Positions 13,917 to 25,965 of a DNA stretch of 64,000 nucleotides are shown piece by piece. Position 1 is the first letter of the stretch, and each line of letters starts with the position of its first letter. The notes under the pieces were generated by a model, which saw nothing but the letters and a program-made list of their open reading frames with translations, was not told the DNA's origin and did not search any database. The translations under genes were made by a program, and so were the position numbers. The DNA comes from Sanghuangporus weigelae (lineage: Eukaryota; Basidiomycota; Agaricomycetes; Hymenochaetales; Hymenochaetaceae), in the NCBI GenBank assembly GCA_033182465.1, contig CP137322.1:1550001-1614000 (forward strand), read 5' to 3'.

Positions 13917-16297
13917 ATGGCGCCCGCCTCGCCGAAAGACAAACGCCGCTCGACGCGACGCTCGGCGCACTCTTCCTCCAAGTCCTCGGGCTCGTCCGGC
14001 TCTCCTTCTCCTGACGCTATCGCTCTTCCTCCTCCCCCCGTTTCAGCGGACAATGCCCGCTCCGTCGCATCCTCATCTTCAGCCTCGACCTCTCGTGGAA
14101 AGCGCGTCAAGGACGACACGGACGACACCCAAGCTCCTCCTCCTGCCTCCCCTCACAAAAGAACCAACTCATTGGCGTCTACGGTCAACGGGGCCAACAC
14201 CGCGCCTCCTGTTGCTTCCAAGCGCACGAAGCGTAAGGGCAAGGACGCGGCCCCCGTCGACGATGCTACTGACGCTGCGTCCGCGGATGCCGTAGACTCA
14301 AGAGTACCAGAGCCTACGGATGACGGAGAGAAGATCGAGGAGGATGGCGGGGTCACCCGCTGCGTCTGTGACGGTCTAGGTGGGTAATGATGGTTTCAGC
14401 CATCGCCAAGTGCTGACTACTCTTCCTTTTGCACCTTCCTGCCCTTTCCTGCCCCTAGATGACGACGCTGACGCACCAGACTTTATGATTCAATGCGAAC
14501 AATGCATGGCATGGCAACATGGACCATGCATGGGTTTCGCTCAGGAAAGTGAGATCCCAGAGGGCAATTACTATTGCGAACAATGTAAGCCTGAGGATCA
14601 CGTCGAACTTCTTAAGTATGTCTCTCCTCTTTTGCCTTTGTTTATCTACTCAACTACGCGTTTTTAGGAAACTTGCACGACGGCAACGCCAAAGCTCTGA
14701 GAAGTCTGTACACGCCTCACACAAATCTCGTACATCGCGCTCGCACTCTCCTACCCACTTCCTCAAACCGGCGAAGCGTCGTAACACAATGAATAGTCGC
14801 GACGCAGCGTACGAAGAGCACCTTCAGGAGCTTCTAGACGCGACGGCTGCCGAAGCAATGCCCAATGCAGATACCCCGGGCAAGGAAGGGGCTGAGAGCG
14901 TGGCGAAGACGGAGGAACCCTACGAGGAGATAACTGATATTATACCCGGAGGGCGGAAGAAGCGTAAAAGGGCAGATGACGATAAGTACGCCGCCTATCT
15001 CGTTGATTTTCTACAATTGGTCTTGTCTCACACGACGTTATAGTATTCCAGCAAAACGAAAGCGGTCTGCGTCCGTGGCCTCTGACGGACACGGATCTAC
15101 GGTTGCTGGCCAGGACAAGCCTGAGGCTACGACGCCGATCGCCACCGCTCTTTTGCCGCTACCACCACCAGTCGGCAAGTCACGTGCTCGAAAAGGTGGT
15201 GGTCGGAAGAGTGCCGTTCCTCGCGAGTCTCCCGCGATGGCAGACGGCGAAGAAGGTACGTACGGTTTCTGATACGACGAACAATGCTTTAGTTTTAATT
15301 CTCTGTCTTTCTAGCGATTGTACCTCCAACCAAAAAGCATCCAAACCAGTACACTTACCGGACAAAGTCTGCAAATGGACAATCTCGTCGCGGGCCTCAG
15401 TCTAGTAGCGGTCAAAACCAACAGAGTACACACGATCATGGGACTCGAAGGAACGCACACAACGCTTCCAGTAATGGGCCATCAGGTCCAGGCTCCAAAA
15501 ACAATCATAATGCGTATTATAACAACGTACAGCTGCCAATGTTCGCATCATGGGGACTTCCGGATTACCTCGCTCATCTGCAGTCCATCCTTCCTTCTGA
15601 TGTACCACCTCCTTTGCAAATACGCGGATCTACGAGCTTTATTCGCGACGATTTCGGCGAGGCTACTGCCACCTCGGTCACGGTTACGGTCTCGGCCGAA
15701 GCATCGAACGGGGGTACACGTGGTTCGATGGGACCATTCGGCAGTGAGGTCATCGAAATGCAAACTGCACAAATGGCGAATGTTTTGGCCAACGTTACAG
15801 AGTCCGTCACGGAGCGAGGTGTCAAAGTGAAATGGCCCGCGAAACGCATGAGCGTCTCTGACATGAATAAACGAGTACGAGCTCTCGTGGAATGGGTCGG
15901 CCGAGAACAGGCGCTCGCTCTTGACCGGGAACGTCGCAAAATCGCGCTCGAAAAAGCTGTGCAAACGCACTCGCAGTCCATTCGCCCGAGTAGTATGACG
16001 TTGACACCTTCCGCGGAGAAGCTGAACGTGGTCTCCGACGAACCCGCCTCAATGGCTATAGATGGCACGGCTCTTACCGATTCTCTGAAGCAGGAGCAGA
16101 GCTCGGAACCGGAGCAGGTGCATTCGGAAACTGCAAAGTATCTGATGAATTTAAATTCAAACGGGTCTGCTACTAAACGCCCGTCCACGTCGAAGATGAT
16201 GGAGGAATTAATGGAAGAGTTGATATCCTTCCAAGAACGGTTCGGCCCGGGTGTTAAAGGGCAAGCAAGGGAGCGCCGTGTTGCCGTTCTGTCATAG
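13917..16297 (+). CDS. PHD-finger protein, Cti6-like (Rpd3L histone deacetylase complex)
   Basis: The product has a long Ser/Ala/Pro-rich basic N terminus, then one PHD finger split by an intron: TRCVCDGLG joined to [27 protein letters not shown] and [11 protein letters not shown], giving the C4HC3 pattern. Nuclear-localisation-like KKRKR clusters follow, and later exons contain HPNQYTYR, a motif found after the PHD in Cti6 homologues. The C-terminal exon (about 15310-16297) is acidic and helical, ending SFQERFGPG. Cti6 reads histone H3 tails for the Rpd3L co-repressor. I chose ATG 13917 because of its context (AACATGGC); an in-frame ATG at 13857 would add 20 residues. The exon near 15,050 may use a weak donor. 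The Cti6 assignment is by domain order and the NQYTYR motif and is less sure than the PHD itself. Confidence 0.72.
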
Positions 16298-16557
16298 CGC
16301 TGAAAGGCATACGTAGTGATTTTCATGATTTTCTCGCGTCTATTCTCACTGGTATTCGCTGTGTATTTTTTTTCATTTCCAACACATTTGCCACTCGACT
16401 TTCTGTAGTCCCCTGTCAATCTGTCTTCTGTTCTATTACTTCCCAAGCACGTTTCTGTTTGTAAATAATATGAGCGAATATAATAGCAGTATTGCAAGCG
16501 ACAACAATAAGATGAAGTGTACAGATACAAATACAGATGATGTGAATGAACGACTCG

Positions 16558-19500
16558 CTAGCCGTACGAAGTGTTTGATGTCTCAGATAGTCCTTCAACT
16601 CTCCAGACCTTTATAACCCCTGATCGGTCTCCAGTTAGGATTCCTCCGCGGAAAGGAGCATCTAAGCATGCGACAGCACGTATACAATCCTGGTGGGCGC
16701 GTAATAAATTCGACTGGTACCCGAGGATAAGTGACGCTCGTTGTCCAGCAGCTGTATGCGCAGTTCTAGAAGCGGTCTGCTTTTCAGTAAAGACTGTAGT
16801 ACTGTCTTTAGAAATGACACTGGAAAACATTCAAAATCGTGAGTTTCTGACAAAATCAAAGAGAACTGCAGAAGGATCTCCACTTACGAGAAGCTCTTTC
16901 GCTCCTCTTCTTCATCTCGAGCGCTAAGGACAATAGAACGTTCAAAGCGATCAAGATCGTAGAGTTTGATGCTGCAATCTTCGCTGCCGGCAATGATAAA
17001 TCCCGCTTTTCCAGTACGTCCAAGTCGATCGGTCTCCATTGACAAATCAACAAATGAACGCGGTGTACTCGCGTGTCCGCTGAAGTCGGTACCGGCTACC
17101 ATCGACGCTATGGCTCGTGGCGACCGGGTAAGGTTCCGGTTATATTGGGGACCAAATAAATCGGTAAATGGAACGCCAGGAGTCTGTTCACCGTGTTGTC
17201 TTGCTCTCACGAGCGTTGCAATTGCAGCGGCAGGATTCGATTCCGCAATGACACCTTCCGTTGATTTCGCCGAGGTAGGACTTGTTTCCGTTGATGCAGT
17301 CGATGCATTGTCATACTGGACAAACCATTCGACAAGAACTGCTCTCTCGACATCCCAGACCTCTATCAGGACCGCTCCAGGCTGATCTTGAAGAGTTTCT
17401 GCACCATCCAAGGATACGACGATCCAACGACCTCGACCCTTTGAAGGATGTAGTACACATTGCCTTATACGCACGCTAGTGCTGTTAATTGATGCACCGA
17501 CGGACCAGGAACGTAGAAGCAGGCCAAAACGAAGATCCCATAGACATAGAACACCGGAAAACGTTGCTGTCACGAGCCAGGTCCGCTTTCTGTCGAGACA
17601 AAGGGACACTACAGGTCCAAAATGACGAGGGTTATCCATGGACAACAGTATTCGCATGTCGCTCAGATCCAGGAGCACGATTGAAGAATGGCTTGTGGCA
17701 TAAATCAAGTTCGAAGATGATTCTTTGAAAAAGTGGGTTGAGAACATAGAATAGACTAGCGTGGCATGGCGGAGAACACTCACCAGAATTGCAGTGCATC
17801 ATGCACTGTATGTACTCTCCGGGATTATCGATTCTATACTCTCGAACTACGTGCAATTTGTTATATTTTGGAAGAGAACCACTTTGATTGATATCCACAC
17901 GGATGACATGCAGACTCCCATCTTCCGCAGCACTCGCGAATGCATGATAGCCTTCCAACATACAAATGCATCGTACACGAGAGTGGTGTTGTACGTACGT
18001 ATGCCTCGGTCTGCTAGTGACATTACGCTCTAATCGCGCTGTGTCCCAAACTTTGACGGTCTTGTCGTCAGAACAGGAAACGAAGAAGAGGTGATCAGAA
18101 GACACAGCGATCCCATTAACAGCATCAGTATGGGAATTGAGGTTAGCGATAAGAATAGCTTCAACGTTTCGACGCTTAGTATCCCGACTCGAGAAGTTCT
18201 GTCGACTAGCGTTGCGCCTTCGTACCGGTCCCTCGTGCACCCGGGGTCCGAAGTCAAGCAGTCCCTCTCGATTCAAGTCGCTATACACATGCTCAAGGAA
18301 GACATTGACCGAATTGTCGTGACCATCTAAATGAAACTTTGTTAGCAAAACCGAATGAAAAAAGAACTCCAATGACCTTCTTGCACCGACGGGACAGGGC
18401 TCCGCGCGCCTCGACCTGCAGTTCCATATGATATAGGCGATGTTACGCCAGATGGATCACGATCTGCTTCTGGTAACGGTCTTCCCGGTGCCTCAAGAAG
18501 ACCGATTGCATTTGTACGAATGGATCCGATAGCAGGCGCCGCCTTCGCACCATCAACAGAGCCAATGCTAAATCGAGGCCGAATAGAAACCGAGTTGGTA
18601 GTGGAGACGACAGATTCTGTTGGACTACTTGGTCTCATGGGAACAGAAGGAGGAAGCTCTTGAATGGCTGGTGGAAGACGCTGAGATGTTGAACGTTCCC
18701 GTCCGCCTCCTGAACTGAGCGACGTAGCAGATCCATTTATCGTTGCAAGACGCCGCCTGAGATCTTCAAATGGCGCCGGACTACCAGCGTAGTCATTGCT
18801 TGATCTTGGAGAAAGGTTGTATCTTTCCAAGAAGCGTCGTGACGTCTCGTTCGTCGCGATACGGGAACCTAAAAACACTGTTTGGGGCACGACACCCAAT
18901 TTCTGCAATTCGACAGGTCCGATCGACTGCAGCATTTCAGAATGGCTACTAGTCTTCTGTCGTGACCGCAAACTTTTCGAGTCATTCAGTACTCATGTAC
19001 GACCGAATTAAAAAGAACTTACCTGTTAACTGCATCGGCTGACTTCGCTATGTAATCGCGCAAAGCGACAAGTTTGGCCTCTTCCGACGCGGACATTCCG
19101 AGCTGCTCCAGTTTGCCGAGATGAATTTCATCCCTTCAGTCACATCAGGGTTGAGTGGAGGACAGGAAAGTTTAAATTTGCTCACTCTTCTGATTTGAGC
19201 GTGATGCGAATGGCTCCTCGAGCGCTTTTTCGTGCTGCCGCAACAGCTGCATCCTTCGGATTTTCTATCTTTGTAGCGGACTTTCTTTGCGACTTCCAAA
19301 ATTGAGAATCCCCAGATTTCATCGCCCAGTCCAGCGCAAAATCGTAGATGTGCCTTGGAAGCTGCACATTGTTAGCCACCAAAGAATGGAGTGGGTAAAC
19401 CGGTCAAACTTACTGGAGACTTAAGAGCCTTTAGAATCGCTTGTACCTCAACAGAGCGTATCTCGGAACGCAAGAAGTGCTTTAAAGAAGGATACAAAAT

Positions 19501-22360
19501 GCACCAGACGTCGGTCGTTGGGAGTGCTTTAGCAGCCGAGGCGATAAACAAGGAAGCACCTTCGTCACAGTATCAATAATGCGCATCAAAAGGAGCTTGC
19601 ATACAGCCCACCTTGCCTTATCCAACTATTCGGATGGTACATCAGCGGCAGTGTCGAGCTCATTAGTTCCCACAGGCGCATCTTCTGGAAAAGCCCAAGC
19701 TCACTCAAGGTCGTTAACGTAGACAAGACCTTCGCTATATTTGTTTCTTCCGCATCTACCTCAATGTCAGTTCCATTACATGAGATAAAAATTTGGAACA
19801 GCGAACCCGACAACGCTTGCGTCATCAACGGGAATATGTATTCCTCGAGATTGCGACCACCTAAGCATGCGGCAACGTCGACTATGCTGTCAAAAAACGC
19901 ATATCTTAAAAGCCAATCTCGATCATTAAGATAAGTGATCATATGGCTGAGGAGGACATCGTTTGTCTTTTGACGCCCGAAGAAGATGCAAAGTGGTGCT
20001 ATATCCAAGAGCACCGATCGCTTAACCACGCTGCTCTGATCAACAAGCAGGATGGATAGTTGGGCTTCTATCAGTGCTTGAAGTTCCTCCAAGCGAAGAT
20101 CGTAAGAAATCTGAAAGTGTCAGTCAGAGAATGCCCGTAAAACGAATAAGTTTGACTAGCCTCCAATTGCGATTCGTCGTAAAGTTGACTTCCTCCAGAA
20201 ACTCTAAATGTCCCATGCGCACGTAAAGCTTGTCCCATCTCTAAATATTTTACAGCCAAACTTGCTAGTGGCACTAAACCCTGAGCGGCTACACTCCTCA
20301 CAGATAACTCTGCATCGGTGATCATGTAGCGGAGGTACGGGAATATGTACTGAGGGAATACGTCTGCGTTGAAAGGACTGATCGCTTTTACTAGCGTTAC
20401 CTGGAAACATAGGGGTCAGCACAAAGTAGTTGTCACATTTCGATATGTAACTAACGATCTGCAAAGCAGTTCTCAGAGCAGCCACTCGCACGATAGGAGC
20501 ATCGTCATGACCGAGTTCTATGACATAAGGTAGAAGACGATCGAGCTTTGCTTCATCCGATAGATAGGTTGAGACAACAAGCAGCATGTCTAAGGCGCGA
20601 AGCTTCGAGCTAGGAAGACAACAATTCCGCAGGTTTGCACAGATGAGAGACAAGATAATGAGCGCCGGTCCATCTGTTTATCTGCTCAGTATCAAAGTAA
20701 AGCAAAAGATCTAGATTTCGCACCGGCAACGATAGTGCTTGATGACGATAATATTCGGCTATGTGAGTTTGACATCCAAGGAACGACTGGGATTATGCTC
20801 TTTTTTGTATTGGAGGATCTTTAGTACGAACTTTTGGGAAGAAGCAGCGAGTTTACCTGAATGGGCTTGAAGGAAGTGTATTGAGTCGTGTAGTCAACTT
20901 TGATAGTACTCGCACTCAAGGTAGCGTTTTCGAAAAAACAGGGTTCTACGACATCAAACTCTGTCCAGATCCTCATAATTCTACGATCTGAGTCCATGGG
21001 CAATGCGCTTGATGTTTCTTGAGGATCGTCTGCAATAAAAGATTTCTCCTCTAACGTCTGCTGTCGCGCTTGTGAGGGGGTCACGCCACCACCCAAGGCA
21101 TTGGAGGTGCTGAAGAACGGCATTGACGCGGAGATGTCGTTTATTGACGAAATGAAGTCATGAAAGGTGGTGTAAAAGCATTCCGGAAACAACGTTCCGC
21201 GGGAGGTATGCAAAAGCGAATCGAAGGTCGGCCGCGTAGTGGGATCGATGGCCACCATCTTCTTTATGAGCTCCTGTGTAAAGTAAAGGTGCGTCAGGAT
21301 CTTGAATCAATGCTCAGGTATGAAAATTTGACGAGCCCGAATCGATTCCTCGTTGATAGGAGATAACTGTGCTTCCAAATCGAAGTCACCTTGCCGGTAT
21401 TTGAATAGCTGGCTTAACGTGAATAGAGGTGTGCCTTCAAGGAAGAGCTCAGCGATGACGCATCCTGCACTGAAGACGTCCATCGACTCAGTGACTTTTC
21501 CATCTTTCTTGCTCCCTTCAATACGTGTTGAACCAGAGTCTTCAATTGTCTGACTTCGTTTCGTCCCGTCTGGCATCTTCTCCGTCGTATAGAATCGTTC
21601 CGGAGCCACATAGCAGTTCCTTCTACCTGAGGTATCGTAGAAGTAGGCGAAATCTGACGGATTATCCAACGGAAGATACGTCGGCTTGAAGGATGAGAAA
21701 TCGGTGATATAGACCCAGTTCCAAGACGTGACAAGGATATTTTCCGACTTCACATCCCCATGTGATACTTTCTTTTTTCGAGCATCTCGCAGGCCTGAAA
21801 GTATTTGAAAGGCTATCCATTTCTTCTCGATGGTAATGAGGAAGGGACGTGTACTGTGGGAAATATCATGAATAAGAAAAGTCAATTGTCGAATACTGGA
21901 GCACGCACCTGATCCGGTCATATAGATTACTTGCAACCCACTGGCGAACAAGATAACCTGCTTTTTCTGACTCCGTGAAGACCTGGTATGTGTATACGTT
22001 TGAAACGTCCTGCAACGCTTTCTTCTCCTCTATAATAAAGGATTCAATACGTGAATATACATTCCCAAAGCGAGCCTAGACGCCAACTTTTAAGACGACG
22101 CAAATATTTCTCATCCAGCTGGCTTGTGTCTGGCTTCAAGTATATCTTTGCTACCAGGAAGCCGTTCCTGTGGCGACAGCGAACAGTCTTAAGGAAACGC
22201 GAGGATCCCAAGCTGGATCTCATATTAGTCACAGTGAATAGCTCTGAAGGCGTCGAGCTGACCTCTTGTCATATATTATGTCTGGGCCTAGCTCTGATAT
22301 GAATGTATCGAGCGCTCCTCCCGATCTCGATACTATTGCACTTGACTGGTTGTTCCCCAT
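16558..22360 (-). CDS. VPS15: Vps15, protein-kinase-like regulatory subunit of PI3-kinase Vps34
   Basis: A large multi-exon gene. The start at 22360 encodes MGNNQSSAIV, an N-myristoylation signal expected for Vps15; RFLKTVRCRHRNGFLVAKIY follows across the first intron. The kinase-like domain shows the family's HGDVKSENILV (HGD in place of HRD) and TDFSSF (DFS in place of DFG), then CYVAPERFY and FSAGCVIAELFLEG. HEAT repeats occupy about 20,650-19,590 (for example HMITYLNDRDWLLRYAFFDS). WD40 repeats occupy about 18,330-16,560 (FFVSCSDDKTVKVWD, ILTGDRSGVIKVW). Kinase, HEAT and WD40 in this order define Vps15/PIK3R4. It anchors Vps34 on endosomes and autophagic membranes to make PI3P. Divergent from the LAMTOR1-like gene with 178 bp between starts. 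Confidence 0.95.
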
Positions 22361-22538
22361 TTCCCATTGCAAGCGTACGTACGGAGAAGAGACACAAGTG
22401 AAGGTAGCGCGACTGATCGCCGAAGCAGTAGTTGGCGGCACGTGAGCCGAGAACTCGCCGATCTTTATTTGTCGATATCTCACTTTGAGCTGAGTACTAC
22501 GACGCATATAGGTTTGCCTCTCTTCCTGCTCTTGCACG

Positions 22539-23605
22539 ATGAGCTCCTTTCTTGACGGCATACTATGCTGCTGTGGTCGACGAAGATCTGAAGATGAGGC
22601 GCGTTTGCTTGTTCTAATCTTTCTCGATGCCAGTAAAATTTATATCGTACTGTCTCCAGGATGCAAACGAGCGTGCGTCCCTCTTGCCACCAGTTGAAGA
22701 TGGTCCTTCGTAAGTATGAACTTACCTAGTTGGCCCGGACTCGATTTTATCAACGCAACATAGAATATTGGCCTATGACTCAACAAGTATCGATCACCAA
22801 AAGGCAAAGGAGCGACTCCATGTAATAGTAAGGGCTAAAGAAGGGTGCGTAATATCCTTATCTTCCCATCCCTACACCATTCAGAACGAGTCGTTGCTGT
22901 AGGAGAATGGTTCGCGTTGTTTCCCGCGCTCCATTCAACTTGCGGAATGAACCTGTAAACGGTCTTTCCCATGCTTCCTCATCCCGTTCGAACCGAAGTC
23001 CTTCCACAAACGTTAGTTATGTGGACGGGCGCGTTACAGATCAGTATGGTAGCGATAACGACGCCGAGCAATTTTCGCCGAGATACCGACCTTCGCCTTC
23101 CGTGAGCCGCTCGGAGTCCACTTCATCCGTTCAACAAGCATCCAATTCGCGCATATCTACAGACGATTTCTCTGATCCATATGGGGAGCACAAATTGAAG
23201 GTACAACTAGTCCCAACGTCTAAAAATAACAAGCGCGTATACAGTCGACGAGGGCGGTGTAAAACGAAACACGGGAGGCTTGCAGATGATATCGACGAGT
23301 TGGTCAAGGTACCTACGCTGGAGGGAATCCAGAGCGTCGACAGTGGCCGAGAAGATCTCGGCGCAGATCAACAAGCCTTTAAAGCCGATGAGCAACCTGC
23401 TGCAACGTCAGGTTCAGCAGATATAGACAGGCCGCAGATTGCTCCTTTGTCAAATGAAGAGAGAGTCCAGGTGAGATGTTCCTTGATCATATCTGACTGC
23501 CCTCTAACTTCATTGAAGATAAAGGATGTTTCAAACCAACTCTCGCCCGTTTTAAAAGATGATTTCGAGGATATCGGTGCACTCACCCGTAGCTGGGGAG
23601 ACTGA
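22539..23605 (+). CDS. LAMTOR1/Ego1-like lipid-anchored Ragulator subunit
   Basis: A small spliced gene of about 270-290 residues. The N terminus MSSFLDGILCCCGRRRSEDE has a cluster of three cysteines followed by arginines, a typical palmitoylation and membrane-anchoring signal, but lacks the Gly2 needed for myristoylation. After it come DANERASLLPPVEDGPS and RLHVIVRAKEGRMVRV, which match the fungal LAMTOR-domain pattern (acidic, SLLPP, then R-L-x-x-I-V-x-A-K-E-G-K-M). The rest is Ser-rich and basic, with the last exon ending LKDDFEDIGALTRSWGD. LAMTOR1/Ego1 scaffolds Rag GTPases on the vacuole or lysosome to activate TORC1. The first intron junction is not resolved: the GTTTGC donor leaves phase 1 while the next exon needs phase 0, so a GC donor or another start is possible. 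Family call is inference from the motif order. Confidence 0.6.
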
Positions 23606-23759
23606 TCTAGGCGAACCGCCTCAGCATGTCATATCATGAAAAAATTCTAGCAATCTCCTCTCATGTCAGCGATGATCTCCATCTGCAATCACTCTTTATT
23701 CTACATGGACTTGTTACTGTAATCTGACAGATCTATTCAATGGGAATAAATGAGGCTTT

Positions 23760-25673
23760 TTATGCCGATTGAAGATATCTCTTATAAGTATCATTATTCG
23801 TCTCTTCCACGTATTCATAACCGAGCTGCTCCAAGAATTCGTCGAATTCCTGACTTTCATCCGGAGGAACCTGGATGCCTGCTAATATTTTGCCAACGTC
23901 TGTTTGGCCGCTCATTGTGTCAATGATTTTCAACGCTAGATGGTATTACGACTTACCCGCTCCATGATTCCGATAGTGGAATAATGAAATGTTCCACCCA
24001 CTGTGTATTCCCAGTAGGAACTTCCTCAGTGCTCTAGGTCTCTCCGGAAACTCTGCCGACGCAAAGCAGTTCTTTCTTTAGCACAGATGAATTTTGTGAA
24101 AAGACCAACTTACGGAATCTGAACACACGCTCGTGAGGAACTTGCTTCCGACCACCAATCAGATATCGCGCATGAGACTTGGCAAACTCGTCATTGCTTA
24201 TATCGTAACCTTTCATCCCTTGGCCCTCCAATTCGGCCAGAACGCGACTAATCTCTTGCTGCCTCTCCGTCGAGCCAAGAATAAAGGACAGAAAGATGTG
24301 CGCGACCGTCGGAGAATCGTACCGGTAAGCAAACTCCGTAACTGCTCGCGGGTGAATAACAGAGTGTAGAGCTATAAAACTAGATATCGTCGGTATCCAT
24401 CAGAAGCGGTAGTTTCGCGTCTTCACACACCTGCCGGGCTTTTCGGGGATTTCGACGCTCAATAGAGCTTCACGGCCCTCACCGAGTTCAGCTCGCTCAG
24501 CTACAAACCGAAGGCGTCCGAAGTTCATATTCGCGCCACTGATGACGGCAACGAATCTCTTTCCGGCACCGACCAAACCATTCTCGTGAATGTACCGTTT
24601 CAAACCGGCCAATGAAAGAGCTCCCGCCGGTTCGGTGATAGATCTGGTTTCTTTCGGTAAATGTCAGTTGACGACTTGAAGGTGAAAGCACATGGGACCA
24701 ACCTTCGAATACGTCCTTTATTGCAGCACATAGTTCATCATTGTCCACCAGGACGACTCCATCTAATAACTTCTGGCATATACGGAAGGGCTCTTCGCCC
24801 ACTAGTCGCACGGCCGTGCCATCACTAAATGGTCCAACTTCCTTGAGCTCTACTCTTTCGCCCTTCTTCAAGCTTTGTGACATGGCGTCGGCATCAAACG
24901 TTTCAACCCCGACGACGCGAGTGCTCGGAGATCCTATCCTCTTTATGTATTCGCAGAGACCGGCCGCAAGACCTCCACCACCAACGCTCGCGAATACAGC
25001 ATCCAAGGTTTCTGAATCCTTGAGCTGTTTTAGAATTTCCATTCCGACCGTTCCTTGCCCGGCAATAACCAGCGGATCGTCAAATGGCGGTACAAATGTT
25101 AGACCATATTCTGATGCAAGTCGTACACTTTCAGCCTTTGCAGCATCAAAGTCATCTCCATGCAAAACGACCTTAGCACCATATCGCATTACATTGCGGA
25201 CCTTTATGCTAGGTGTTGCTTTCGGCATTACGATCGTGCATGGAATCTTGAGTCGGCTGCCAGAAAGGGCGACCCCTTGTGCATGATTGCCTATAGCCAG
25301 AAAAGCGTTATGAGTCAGGATTGGAAAAAGGGATAAATACGCACAACTGACCAGCACTACAAGTCACAACGCCCTTCCAACGCTCCTCTTGCCTCAAGTG
25401 GGCCATAAAGTTGAAAGCACCTCGGATTTTGAAGCTGAATACTTCTTGAAGATCTTCTCTCTTCAGCCAAATTTCATTCCCTAATCTCGTGCTCAGATTT
25501 GATGCATACACGAGCGGTGACTCCTTCAAGATGTCGTATACCTTTGCCGTAAGGATGAGTCGCAGATAATCAGGTGGTTCCGGAGTTGACAATGGATTCA
25601 GGGCCATGCGAGGGGATGATATTGGTTCAGGAGCATGGGAAGCATATTCAAGAGTTGTAGCAGAGGCAGACAT
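23760..25673 (-). CDS. ILV1: Threonine deaminase (L-threonine ammonia-lyase), isoleucine pathway
   Basis: Multi-exon gene, about 560-580 residues. The PLP domain shows [19 protein letters not shown] with the PLP lysine in [15 protein letters not shown] joined to NHAQGVAL, and the glycine loop [25 protein letters not shown] comes next. Two C-terminal ACT-like regulatory units follow in separate exons: [19 protein letters not shown] and [16 protein letters not shown] with [13 protein letters not shown]. Threonine deaminase converts threonine to 2-oxobutanoate in mitochondria and is feedback-inhibited by isoleucine through these ACT-like domains. The N terminus ([17 protein letters not shown]) is short of basic residues, so a mitochondrial signal is not obvious. 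It is divergent from the Wss1-like gene, with the MITE-like element in between. Confidence 0.95.
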
Positions 25674-25790
25674 GACCAGAACTAAAGTAAAAGTACTGAA
25701 TCTCTAAAGCTGAAAAAAATAAATTAGATGACTAGGTTCGGGCAGTTCCGAGTACCACAGCCACAAACACGAATAAATATAAGACGCGTA

Positions 25791-25920
25791 CACACCGGGC
25801 AAAAACTCATTTCCGAACCGTGAAAATGTTACCCAGAATGGAAAAAGAGCCAATCGGATGAGAGCTCACCCGTTCCGATCAAAATTTCTAAGGGCGCGGA
25901 ATGAGTTTTTGCCCGGTGTG
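25791..25920. mobile_element. 130-bp MITE-like element with terminal inverted repeats
   Basis: The left end CACACCGGGCAAAAACTCAT and the right end ATGAGTTTTTGCCCGGTGTG are exact reverse complements over 20 bp and stay similar for a few bases more with one indel. GTA flanks both sides (25788-25790 and 25921-25923), consistent with a 3-bp target duplication. There is no coding capacity, so this is a non-autonomous DNA transposon. The family is not identified; a 3-bp duplication fits several superfamilies. The near-perfect arms suggest a fairly young insertion. Confidence 0.85.
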
Positions 25921-25965
25921 GTATGCCTTCTGTAATCTTTCCAAGCTGATCAAGGACATAGAGTG

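Noticed and set aside
15574-16530. 318-codon frame on the minus strand across the CTI6-like gene
   Set aside because: It is antisense to the conserved exon of the PHD gene and has no recognisable domain.
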